The translations under genes were made by a program, and so were the position numbers. This document shows positions 6,374 to 13,779 of a stretch of DNA of 27,666 bases, piece after piece. Source of the DNA: Mageeibacillus sp. UBA5439 (GTDB lineage Bacteria > Bacillota > Clostridia > Saccharofermentanales > DTU023); assembly GCA_002427505.1 (NCBI GenBank), contig DIRJ01000037.1, positions 77,083-104,748 of the forward strand, read 5' to 3'. Under the pieces are notes generated by a model, which saw only the letters and a program-made list of their open reading frames with translations, ran no database searches and had not been told where the DNA came from. How positions within the stretch are numbered: position 1 is the stretch's first letter; the number at the start of each line of letters is the position of its first letter.

Positions 6374-8272
6374 ATGTTAAGTAGAAAAAGGTTAACTCCT
6401 AAAAAGATATTTTTATTTGTGTACGATCTGGCGGCAACATTGATAGCCATGCTGTTGGCTATTTTTATTGTTAATAATGGCAGCATACCTGCAGCACAAT
6501 GGCGTGTTTTTACGGGCACATGGTTTGTACTGCCGATAACGGCTTTAATTATTTTCGCTTTGGTCGGCTTTTATGATCAGATGTGGGCTTTCGCCCGCGG
6601 TTCTCAATATTTAGCTCTGGTTGCCGGAACAACTTTACAGTTAATACTGTGTGTCCTGATTATGCAAATCATGGATATTCATTTCAGCTTTGCCAGCTAT
6701 GTATTGTATTGGTTCCTGCTTACAGCCGCCGTGTTTTTTGTTCGTTTCATCTATCGTTTCTACTCATCGTCAGCAAGAATGAAGAGGACCGGAAATGACC
6801 GCCTGTCCCAGAAAAAAGTAATGATAGTCGGCGCCGGAGAAGCAGGTTCTCAGCTAATCAATGAGCTCAAGACTTCTATGACTAACCGTGTGCCGCTTCT
6901 GCTTATTGATGACAACCCTTTGATACTTAATTATAAAAATAACGGCGTGCCGGTTCTGGGCAACCGTCATGATATTCCGCTCCTGGCCGAAAAATATGAT
7001 ATTGATGAGATTATTATCGCCATACCTTCAGCCTCCAGAAGTACGATACGTGATATTGTCGATATTTGCTATGAGACAGACAGCCGTGTCAGCATACTGC
7101 CTTTTTATACACAGCTGCAGGACAGCAAAGTACGCCTGAGGGATGTTCGTGATATTACGATCGAAGACTTGCTGGGCAGGGAAGAAGTTGCCCTCAACTT
7201 GGAGCAGATTTCTAAATATATCAGAGGCAAAACAGTTTTGGTGACAGGCGGCGGCGGCTCTATCGGATCTGAGCTGGCACGTCAAATTGCTACCTACAGA
7301 CCTTCAGTTCTTCTGATTCTGGATATTTATGAAAACTCGGTTTACGATTTGCAGCAGGAATTACTGGCGACCTATGGTAACAGTCTCAATCTGCAAGTAC
7401 TGATCGGATCAGTACGCGATCAGCGTCGGATTGCTCAGATCTTTGAGCAGTGGAATCCGGATCTGGTTTTTCATGCTGCTGCCCACAAACACGTGCCTCT
7501 CATGGAAGATAATCCCTGTGAAGCTATAATTAACAACGTCTACGGAACTTATAATGTAGCGCGGCAGGCCGGTCGGGCCAAAACAGAGCACTTTGTGCTT
7601 ATTTCCACAGATAAAGCTGTCAATCCTACTAATGTCATGGGTGCAACCAAGAGGATGTGTGAAATTATTACTCTGGCTCTGAACAAGGTCTACAAAAGCA
7701 CAAACTTCGCCGCTGTGCGTTTTGGTAATGTTCTGGGCAGTAATGGCAGCGTCATCCCTCTGTTTGAACGACAGATCAAAGAGCAGAAGCGGGTTACAGT
7801 AACGGATCCGGAAGTGACGCGTTACTTTATGACTATTGCTGAGGCTTCCAGTCTGGTTTTGCAGGCCGGAGCCTATGCCGAAGGCGGCGAAATATTTGTT
7901 CTTGATATGGGCCGACCGGTAAAGATTATAGATTTGGCTAAGGATCTGATTCGCCTTTCCGGTTATGTACCTGAAGAAGACATTCCGATTGATATTATTG
8001 GCCTGCGACCAGGTGAAAAAATGCATGAAGAGCTGCATCTGGAAAAAGAAGAAACCGTTGAAACTGAAAATGAAAAAATCATGATCCTACAACAGGTTGA
8101 AGACAGCTTTTATTTAGATGAGGAAGTCGGTCACCTGGCCCGCATAAGTCGTTGCAGTACTGTCGGTCTGCGTCCGTTCATGGACTCTATTCTTCATATT
8201 TTGCGTGAAGCAGACAAGAAGTCGCCTGATGATCTTAAAACGCTTTTGCCTGAGATACCTGATGAAAATTAA
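6374..8272 (+). CDS. CapD/FlaA1-type membrane nucleotide-sugar 4,6-dehydratase
   Basis: Probably converts UDP-GlcNAc (or a similar sugar nucleotide) to a 4-keto-6-deoxy derivative for a surface polysaccharide or glycan. At 632 residues it matches the long WbpM/PglF/CapD form. It has about four N-terminal membrane helices (residues ~12-140), a first Rossmann-like region with GAGEAGSQL (~residue 153), and then the catalytic SDR domain with VTGGGGSIGSE (290-300) and HAAAHKHVPLMEDNP. The catalytic STDKAVNPTNVMGATKR has the Met422-x3-Lys426 pair that replaces Tyr-x3-Lys in this subfamily. RYFMTIAEAS and LRPGEKMHEEL near the end are also typical. ATG 6374 has GAGGG before it. It is first in a row with the SEDS and PBP genes, 39 bases apart from the next. 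The exact substrate cannot be read from sequence. Confidence 0.9.
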   Translation: MLSRKRLTPKKIFLFVYDLAATLIAMLLAIFIVNNGSIPAAQWRVFTGTWFVLPITALIIFALVGFYDQMWAFARGSQYLALVAGTTLQLILCVLIMQIMDIHFSFASYVLYWFLLTAAVFFVRFIYRFYSSSARMKRTGNDRLSQKKVMIVGAGEAGSQLINELKTSMTNRVPLLLIDDNPLILNYKNNGVPVLGNRHDIPLLAEKYDIDEIIIAIPSASRSTIRDIVDICYETDSRVSILPFYTQLQDSKVRLRDVRDITIEDLLGREEVALNLEQISKYIRGKTVLVTGGGGSIGSELARQIATYRPSVLLILDIYENSVYDLQQELLATYGNSLNLQVLIGSVRDQRRIAQIFEQWNPDLVFHAAAHKHVPLMEDNPCEAIINNVYGTYNVARQAGRAKTEHFVLISTDKAVNPTNVMGATKRMCEIITLALNKVYKSTNFAAVRFGNVLGSNGSVIPLFERQIKEQKRVTVTDPEVTRYFMTIAEASSLVLQAGAYAEGGEIFVLDMGRPVKIIDLAKDLIRLSGYVPEEDIPIDIIGLRPGEKMHEELHLEKEETVETENEKIMILQQVEDSFYLDEEVGHLARISRCSTVGLRPFMDSILHILREADKKSPDDLKTLLPEIPDEN

Positions 8273-8311
8273 GCAGCCCAGGCAAAACTAGACTGAGAGA
8301 GAATAATAAAT

Positions 8312-10129
8312 TTGTCTTTTGCTGATCTGGCGCATCTGGCCCGTCATGGCTTTGTTCTGTTGGTTCTTCCAGTCGCAGTTATACTGTTGATCAAAAGCCT
8401 GCGCGATTTTTTCCAAGGCATGAAATATGCGAAAACCCCAGTCAGCGGTTTTTTCCTTTTGGCATCGGATCCGCTTGATGATGAACTTGTACGGCCACTG
8501 CCTCTGTTTCACACAACTCTGATCGGTGCCTCCCGGTCTGCAGATATCCGGGTAAAGGGCAAAGGGGTAATGAAACGCAATGCGATCATCTATTTCTTTA
8601 ATCGCCGCTGGTACCTCGAACCTGCCTCCCGGGCCCTCTTATTTCTGAACCATAAAGAAATCAAGGAGCGGACTGAGATTAAGCAGGGAGATATTATCGG
8701 CATCGGCGGCCAGCAGTTTTCCTTTGTCGTTGATATTGGGGCAATAGAAAAAAGAGGTCCGGACGAAGAACTGTTTGCTGAGCCTAAAGGTCGTTCCTGG
8801 ATTTCAGGAATCCTGATAGTCTTGCTGCAGATAGCAGGAACAGTCATGATCTACTTGGGGATGCAGGGTACGGTGACTGAAGGTCTGTCAGTGTTGGTGG
8901 CAATTGTTCTGGGTGTTCTTTTTCTTTTTGCTCAGCTGCTCTACCTGTCCATGTCTCGTCTTACTCCGGGCTTTGATGAGAGTATCTGGCACAGCCTTAT
9001 GCTTCTAAGTACTTTGGGTCTTATCTTACAGACCCGGCTGCTCTTTCTTTCCCGTAGTTTTCCGGACTGGATTGAAGGCTATACCATGGAACAATGGTAT
9101 GCCAGCCTGAAATCCGTCTTCTTCAGTCAGACAATCGCAATTTTCATCGGTCTGCTTCTTTTTCCTCTGATTTTATTCCTGGTGCGGCGTACCAGTATAA
9201 TGGAAAAACTTGCTCCCATTTGCTTTGTTCTTACGCCGCTGCTTTATCTGACCACCTTGCTGATGGGTCAAGGCAGCGAGACGCATGGAGCTGGTCTGTG
9301 GATTAGTTTGCCGGGCGGTTTTTCTCTGCAACTGACCGAATTTGCGAAAATTAGCTGGATTATAGTTTTGGCCGACTTTTTTAAAACCCGTGCAAGTAAA
9401 CGCAGTATTATTGTTTTTGCTGTCTGGGCCGGAGTTAACGCAGTTTTAGTTTTGCTTTTGCCTGATCTGGGATCGCTGATGGTACTCCTGCCGACAACTC
9501 TGATCGTCTTTGCCATAATGACTTCAGAGTATCTTATTTCCTTTCTGGCTCTTGCCGGTGCCTCTGTGCTTGGAGTTTTGGCCTATAATGCCCTTCCCTA
9601 TGTGCAGAGACGCCTGTATGGATGGATCTCCTTGTGGGAAGACCTGAATGACTACAACCGCCAGATCGTTTACGGATTACAGGCGGTAGGACGTGGAGGA
9701 TTACTTGGACGCGGCCTGGGCAACGGATCGCCTGATGGCATTCCTCTTGCCAGTTCGGATATGGTATTTACGATTCTCTGGGAAGAAATGGGTTTATTGA
9801 TCGCTATTTCTGTCATTGTCTTATTCTTTGTTATCTGGCTGCGTTCCGCTTCCGCCATCATAACTGCCAGGGACGGTTTTACATCAAGCCTGATCTTAGC
9901 TTTGAGCAGCTGCCTTTTAATGGAAGCCCTGATTGTTATCGGTGGTACTACCGGACTAATTCCTCTGACCGGTGTCACCTTACCCTTCATTGCCAGAGGA
10001 GGAAGTTCTATCATGGCCAAATGGATTATGGCTGCACTCCTGATAGGAATGATTGCGCGTTCACGCCGCTTATCTTTAAGTCGCAGGGCGCAGAGGCAAT
10101 ATAAAGAAGAGCTGGAGGCTCAGTCGTGA
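8312..10129 (+). CDS. FHA domain fused to SEDS glycosyltransferase (RodA/FtsW family)
   Basis: Likely peptidoglycan glycan-strand polymerase working with the PBP encoded next to it. Order: one N-terminal membrane helix (residues ~12-30), a cytoplasmic FHA-like domain (~65-150; LIGASRSADIRV ... IKQGDIIGIGGQQFSFV), then about ten membrane helices of the SEDS fold. SEDS landmarks are LTEFAKISW (usually PSELAK), LLPDLGSLMVLLP, WEDLNDYNRQIVYGLQAVGRGGLLGRGLGN with the conserved loop Asp, SSDMVFTILWEEMGL, and LPFIARGGSS. Start is TTG 8312: an in-frame stop lies just upstream (8294), and the next ATG (8417) would remove the first helix. The FHA lacks the usual Arg (GRS reads GAS) and His (SxxH reads MKRN), so phosphothreonine binding is doubtful. 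Its stop overlaps the next start. Whether it serves elongation, division or sporulation is unclear. Confidence 0.9.
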   Translation: MSFADLAHLARHGFVLLVLPVAVILLIKSLRDFFQGMKYAKTPVSGFFLLASDPLDDELVRPLPLFHTTLIGASRSADIRVKGKGVMKRNAIIYFFNRRWYLEPASRALLFLNHKEIKERTEIKQGDIIGIGGQQFSFVVDIGAIEKRGPDEELFAEPKGRSWISGILIVLLQIAGTVMIYLGMQGTVTEGLSVLVAIVLGVLFLFAQLLYLSMSRLTPGFDESIWHSLMLLSTLGLILQTRLLFLSRSFPDWIEGYTMEQWYASLKSVFFSQTIAIFIGLLLFPLILFLVRRTSIMEKLAPICFVLTPLLYLTTLLMGQGSETHGAGLWISLPGGFSLQLTEFAKISWIIVLADFFKTRASKRSIIVFAVWAGVNAVLVLLLPDLGSLMVLLPTTLIVFAIMTSEYLISFLALAGASVLGVLAYNALPYVQRRLYGWISLWEDLNDYNRQIVYGLQAVGRGGLLGRGLGNGSPDGIPLASSDMVFTILWEEMGLLIAISVIVLFFVIWLRSASAIITARDGFTSSLILALSSCLLMEALIVIGGTTGLIPLTGVTLPFIARGGSSIMAKWIMAALLIGMIARSRRLSLSRRAQRQYKEELEAQS

Positions 10130-11529
10130 AGCAGCTGCGAAACAATATAAAAGCCTTCCTGCTGATCTTCCTCAGCTTATTTGTGCTGTTTACAGGCGGG
10201 GTTATTCTGCAGAGTCAGCGTGCTCGGACAACTCTGCTGGCCTCATCAGGTGAAAACAGGGCTGCTTTGGCGCAACGCTATTCACAGGCAGGCAGTATTA
10301 TCTCTGCAGATGGTGTGATACTGGCAGCATCGGATACTGCTGGCAGGAGAAGCTACAGCAGTGACCCTCAGTTGGCTGAGGCGGCCTTGCATGTGGTTGG
10401 CGACTATACACATAATATTAGCAACACTGTCGAGTCCTTGTGGCAAAACGAACTTCTGGGTGAGGGAAGATCTTTATCCGAGCAGCTTCTGCTTGACATT
10501 CAGGGTCAGGGTCTGCAGGGCAACGATCTGATACTTAGCCTGAGAAGTGACCTGATGAAAACCGCTTATGAACTGCTGGCCGGCAAAAAGGGAGCAGCAG
10601 TTGTTATCAATTATCAGACCGGAGCTATTTTAGCCTCAGTTTCTTCACCTTCCGTGCACCCCGATCAGGTGGTAGCCTGGAAAGACATTCCGGATACATC
10701 GCTGTTTAACCGTGCCTTCCTGGGCGAGTATCTCCCGGGATCGACATTTAAAATAATTACGGCTTCGGCCTTGCTGCAGAGTAATCTATCAACAGAGGAG
10801 ACAGTCATGTGTCAGGGCAGTACGCCGCTGATACCGGGTGGAGTAAACGAGACTTATAGTAATGCAGGACATGGTGAAGTCAATCTGCAGAAGGCGATGG
10901 CGCAATCCTGCAACCATTATTTCGGTTCTGTTGCTTTGCAGCTGGGCGATCAGAAAATCAGCCGGGCGGCAGAGCAAATGGAGTTTAATCAGACGATCAG
11001 CTTTGATCGCTTTTCTCTCAGCAAAAGTCAATGCCTGATCGGGCGGGAAGATAAAGCTGCTCTGACCTGGGCTGCTATCGGTCAGCCTGCGGGGAAAGAT
11101 ATCATTACAGTAAGTCCGCTGCATCTGGCTATGATCTCGGGGATGATTGCAAATAACGGCCGGATGACAGAAGCATATTTGCTGGAATCCATGCTTTATC
11201 CATCAGGAAACGAAAGCACCTTTAATAACAGGGGGGATATTATTGCGCAAATAGATCCGGGCCTGGCTCAGGAATTAAAGGATCTGCTGCGTCAGGTGGT
11301 AAAAAGCGGTACAGGTGTTAATGCTCAGGTAGCAGGGTTGGATGTGTGTGGAAAAACGGGTACAGCTGAAACATTCAATCAAGCGGGCGAGCTTGTTATC
11401 TCCAGCCTCTTTACGGGTTTCAGCAACAATCAGGACTACCCTTTTGCAGTGGCAGTAGTTCTGGATGACAGCTCATATGGTTCATCCGTAATAGCCGGCC
11501 AGCTTTTAGCAGCTGCTGCTAATTATTAG
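10126..11529 (+). CDS. Class B penicillin-binding protein (PbpA/PBP2-like transpeptidase)
   Basis: Cross-links peptidoglycan as the transpeptidase partner of the SEDS protein. One N-terminal membrane anchor (residues ~9-30) is followed by a short non-catalytic region with SQAGSIISADGVILAASD. The transpeptidase domain contains the SxxK motif STFK (Ser206 nucleophile, Lys209), SCN (Ser261-Asn263) and KTG (410-412, in CGKTGTAE). At 467 residues it is short for a class B PBP and resembles the PbpA type found beside rodA in actinobacteria and many Firmicutes. The start is GTG 10126 inside the four-base overlap GTGA with the preceding stop, with GGAGG upstream, so translation is coupled. The gene ends 11 bases from the convergent DHHW-like gene, and no clear terminator is visible between them. 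Confidence 0.92.
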   Translation: MKQLRNNIKAFLLIFLSLFVLFTGGVILQSQRARTTLLASSGENRAALAQRYSQAGSIISADGVILAASDTAGRRSYSSDPQLAEAALHVVGDYTHNISNTVESLWQNELLGEGRSLSEQLLLDIQGQGLQGNDLILSLRSDLMKTAYELLAGKKGAAVVINYQTGAILASVSSPSVHPDQVVAWKDIPDTSLFNRAFLGEYLPGSTFKIITASALLQSNLSTEETVMCQGSTPLIPGGVNETYSNAGHGEVNLQKAMAQSCNHYFGSVALQLGDQKISRAAEQMEFNQTISFDRFSLSKSQCLIGREDKAALTWAAIGQPAGKDIITVSPLHLAMISGMIANNGRMTEAYLLESMLYPSGNESTFNNRGDIIAQIDPGLAQELKDLLRQVVKSGTGVNAQVAGLDVCGKTGTAETFNQAGELVISSLFTGFSNNQDYPFAVAVVLDDSSYGSSVIAGQLLAAAANY

Positions 11530-11540
11530 CAAGAGCTATT

Positions 11541-12182
11541 TTAGGGATTGGGGTTCTCGCCGCCGCCGCCGCCGAAGAAGGGGCTGGTGTAGAGCGGATC
11601 GCTTTTGTCCTCCGGATTTTGCGGATCCAGTGCTCCTTGCGCCATATCGCTGTTGCCGTCAACAATGGTGATATCATCATCAGTGAATTGCAGGCTAAGC
11701 GCACCATCTATTTTTTTCCACATAGTAACCAATCCGTCCCGTCCAGGGAACTGGTCTGAGTACCAGCTGTCCAGATCACTTGACGTTTTTCCCGAGATAA
11801 TTGATTTTCCCGAGATCTTCGGAAACTGGGCCAATACCCTGTTTTCGCGTGTGGAAATATCTTTATCCGGAATCAGAAAGGTCATTATTCCCATCACTAC
11901 GAGGGCCGCCAGAAAAGTAGCGTAAATAATGGCGCTGTTAAGATGCGTAGTTCTGTTTTGATAAACTTTATCTGTACTGCGGCCGGCAGCTTTATCCTGC
12001 TTTCGCTTGCCGGGCCCGGGAGCCGGGGGCCTTGACATCTCAGCAAGCCATGGATTTGTATACTCTGCTGCCGACTCGGACCGATCAAGGACAGGGGGCT
12101 CTTTTGACACAGCTTTCAGCTGTGGAGCCCTGATTCCCTTGTTTATGGAAGATTCTTTATTTTCATAATTAGCAATACTCAT
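11541..12182 (-). CDS. Short membrane protein with DHHW-family N-terminal segment, no catalytic core
   Basis: 213 residues. The first ~85 are hydrophilic and Pro/Lys-rich and probably cytoplasmic. A single membrane helix follows (about 86-107, IIYATFLAALVVMGIMTFLI). After it comes a stretch that matches the start of DHHW/AlgX-like proteins: STRENRVLAQFPKIS, then DLDSWYSDQFPGRDGLV. Full-length family members continue for another 200 residues or so with an SGNH-type hydrolase or acyl-transfer core. Here the protein ends after ~40 more residues in a five-glycine run and ENPNP. It starts nine bases after the MBOAT stop, with AGGAG overlapping that stop, so it is the second gene of a two-gene operon. 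It may be a trimmed accessory subunit of the MBOAT enzyme or a decayed partner. Confidence 0.75.
   Translation of the reverse strand: MSIANYENKESSINKGIRAPQLKAVSKEPPVLDRSESAAEYTNPWLAEMSRPPAPGPGKRKQDKAAGRSTDKVYQNRTTHLNSAIIYATFLAALVVMGIMTFLIPDKDISTRENRVLAQFPKISGKSIISGKTSSDLDSWYSDQFPGRDGLVTMWKKIDGALSLQFTDDDITIVDGNSDMAQGALDPQNPEDKSDPLYTSPFFGGGGGENPNP
11559..11573. repeat. (GCC)5 trinucleotide run coding for Gly5
   Basis: Five perfect GCC units. On the minus strand they are five GGC glycine codons near the C terminus of the DHHW-like protein, six codons before the stop. In-frame length changes by slippage are possible but cannot be shown from one sequence. Confidence 0.85.
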
Positions 12183-12191
12183 CTCAGACTC

Positions 12192-13622
12192 CTAGAAGCG
12201 GAAATAAAGGAAGGGATTGAAACCTGATGCCACCAGGGACATGGTACAAAAAAACAGTAGGACCAGGTAGACGAATGAAGTGTAAATGCCAAAGATCGGC
12301 TCTCGCTTTTTCATAGCAGTAATTAAACGTCCTACCGGCCTTTTGCTCCGCAGCCAGGGCAGGAGCGGCATAGCCAATGCAAAAGCGATGACAATAAAGA
12401 TCAGATGATTTTGCAGCAAAACCACACCACGACTGGTCACAAAATCGCTGCGTGGCTGAAACATCCGCTGCAAGAGGGTACCGATACCGCTCATGGATTC
12501 CATCTTGAAGAAAACCCAGCCGATGACAAAGGTCACCCAGGTGTAGATATGTCCAAATATGGCCGGAATCTTTTTCAGAAAACGTAAGAGGAATAATTTC
12601 TCCACGGTTAGAAGCAGGAAATAATAAACACCCCATAAGACATAGTTCCAGGACGCTCCATGCCATAAGCCGGTCAAAGACCAGACAATAAACATATTCA
12701 AAATTTGCCGCGGCAGACCTAAGCGGTTACCGCCCAGAGGAATGTAGACGTAATCTCTGAAAAAAGTGCTTAAAGAGATGTGCCAGCGCCGCCAGAAGTC
12801 AGTTACACTTTTCGCTGCGTAAGGGTATTTGAAGTTCTCTTTAAAGCGGAATCCGAACATATGGCCAAGTCCGATAGCCATATCTGAATAGCCCGAAAAG
12901 TCAAAGTAAATCTGGATAGTAAAGGCTAGAATGCCGATCCATGCTTCCAGACCGTCCAGAGCAGCCAGGCGTGTAGATTCTAAAGTCAGGCCGACGATTT
13001 CAGCAGCATGGTTGGCGATGAGAACTTTTTTTGCCAGCCCGACCAGAAAACGGCCGATTCCCTGGGCAGTTTCTTCGAAGCTGACACGGCGTTCTCCTAT
13101 TTGCTCTGCAATATCTGCATAGCGGACAATAGGTCCGGCAATCAGTTGCGGGAACAGGGAAACATAAAGCATTAAATTGTAGAATTTCTTTTGTACTTGT
13201 GCTTCTCCACGATAGACGTCAATGATGTAGGTCAGGGTCTGGAAAGTATAAAAAGATATACCGATAGGCAGGGAAAATGAGGGTTCAGGAAAAGATGTTC
13301 CCAAAATATTATTGATTGTCTCAAAGATAAAACCTGAGTATTTGAAAACCAGCAGCGAGGATAAACAGAGCACAACAGCCAGTGACAGCCAGGCCTTGGC
13401 TGCTGCCTTACTTTTACTTCTTTCCATAGCCAGACCGATGAGCCAGACTCCGAAGACAGTAACAATCATCAGGAAAACCCAAACAGGTTCGCCCCAAGCA
13501 TAGAAAAAGAGAGAGAAGGCGAGCAAAATTATATTCTGGATCTTAACTGTACGCGCCAGACGCGTTGCTATGATGCACAGCGGCAGGAAGGCGTAGAGAA
13601 AGAATAAACTTGAAAAAACCAT
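12192..13622 (-). CDS. MBOAT-family O-acyltransferase (AlgI/PatA-like)
   Basis: Integral membrane enzyme expected to move acetyl or another acyl group across the membrane onto a cell-wall or surface polysaccharide. At 476 residues it has many membrane helices and typical AlgI landmarks: SLFFYAWGEPVWV, LPIGISFYTFQTLTYIIDVYRG, LFPQLIAGPIVRY, FDFSGYSDMAIGLG, FWRRWHISLSTFFRDYVYIPLGGNR and LTGLWHGASWNYVLWG, the last with the catalytic His321. The start ATG at 13622 has TTGGAGT upstream on the minus strand, and a good promoter lies further up. In known systems this protein pairs with an SGNH/DHHW or AlgX/AlgJ-type partner. The next gene carries only the N-terminal piece of such a partner. Being next to the SEDS/PBP block suggests, but does not prove, a wall-polymer substrate. 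Confidence 0.92.
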   Translation of the reverse strand: MVFSSLFFLYAFLPLCIIATRLARTVKIQNIILLAFSLFFYAWGEPVWVFLMIVTVFGVWLIGLAMERSKSKAAAKAWLSLAVVLCLSSLLVFKYSGFIFETINNILGTSFPEPSFSLPIGISFYTFQTLTYIIDVYRGEAQVQKKFYNLMLYVSLFPQLIAGPIVRYADIAEQIGERRVSFEETAQGIGRFLVGLAKKVLIANHAAEIVGLTLESTRLAALDGLEAWIGILAFTIQIYFDFSGYSDMAIGLGHMFGFRFKENFKYPYAAKSVTDFWRRWHISLSTFFRDYVYIPLGGNRLGLPRQILNMFIVWSLTGLWHGASWNYVLWGVYYFLLLTVEKLFLLRFLKKIPAIFGHIYTWVTFVIGWVFFKMESMSGIGTLLQRMFQPRSDFVTSRGVVLLQNHLIFIVIAFALAMPLLPWLRSKRPVGRLITAMKKREPIFGIYTSFVYLVLLFFCTMSLVASGFNPFLYFRF

Positions 13623-13677
13623 AAAACTCCAAATAAGCTCTCAGTGTGAGAAAATTGATACAGACTGATCACCGATA

Positions 13678-13706
13678 ATGATAATCTAACATGATCAAAG
13701 TGACAA
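13678..13706 (-). promoter_or_regulatory. Probable promoter of the MBOAT operon
   Basis: Read on the minus strand: TTGTCA (13706-13701), a 17-base spacer, then TATCAT (13683-13678). Each box matches consensus at five of six positions. It lies 56 bases upstream of the MBOAT start. I see no convincing promoter for polA in the same gap (13623-13779). Confidence 0.6.
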
Positions 13707-13779
13707 GCTGAGAGTTATTGTTTCGATTATAGTAGTATTAGACTAGTGACAGAAATACAGCTTATGAAGGAGCCTTCCT

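Noticed and set aside
7409..8038. Open frame of 209 codons on the minus strand
   Set aside because: It lies wholly inside the well-supported dehydratase gene, has no ribosome binding site and its product has no recognisable domain or composition; it is a shadow frame.
12184..12666. Open frame of 160 codons on the minus strand
   Set aside because: Same strand but a different frame from the MBOAT gene, whose membrane and catalytic motifs are intact; rich in Cys/His/Trp as out-of-frame reads often are.
13638..13714. CTCTCAG and CTGAGAG as inverted repeats in the MBOAT-polA gap
   Set aside because: Only seven bases per arm with over 60 bases between them; not convincing as an operator pair or hairpin.
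13715..13760. Possible plus-strand polA promoter (TATAGT-like box near 13729)
   Set aside because: No -35 box at a workable spacing could be found, so it was not listed as a feature.
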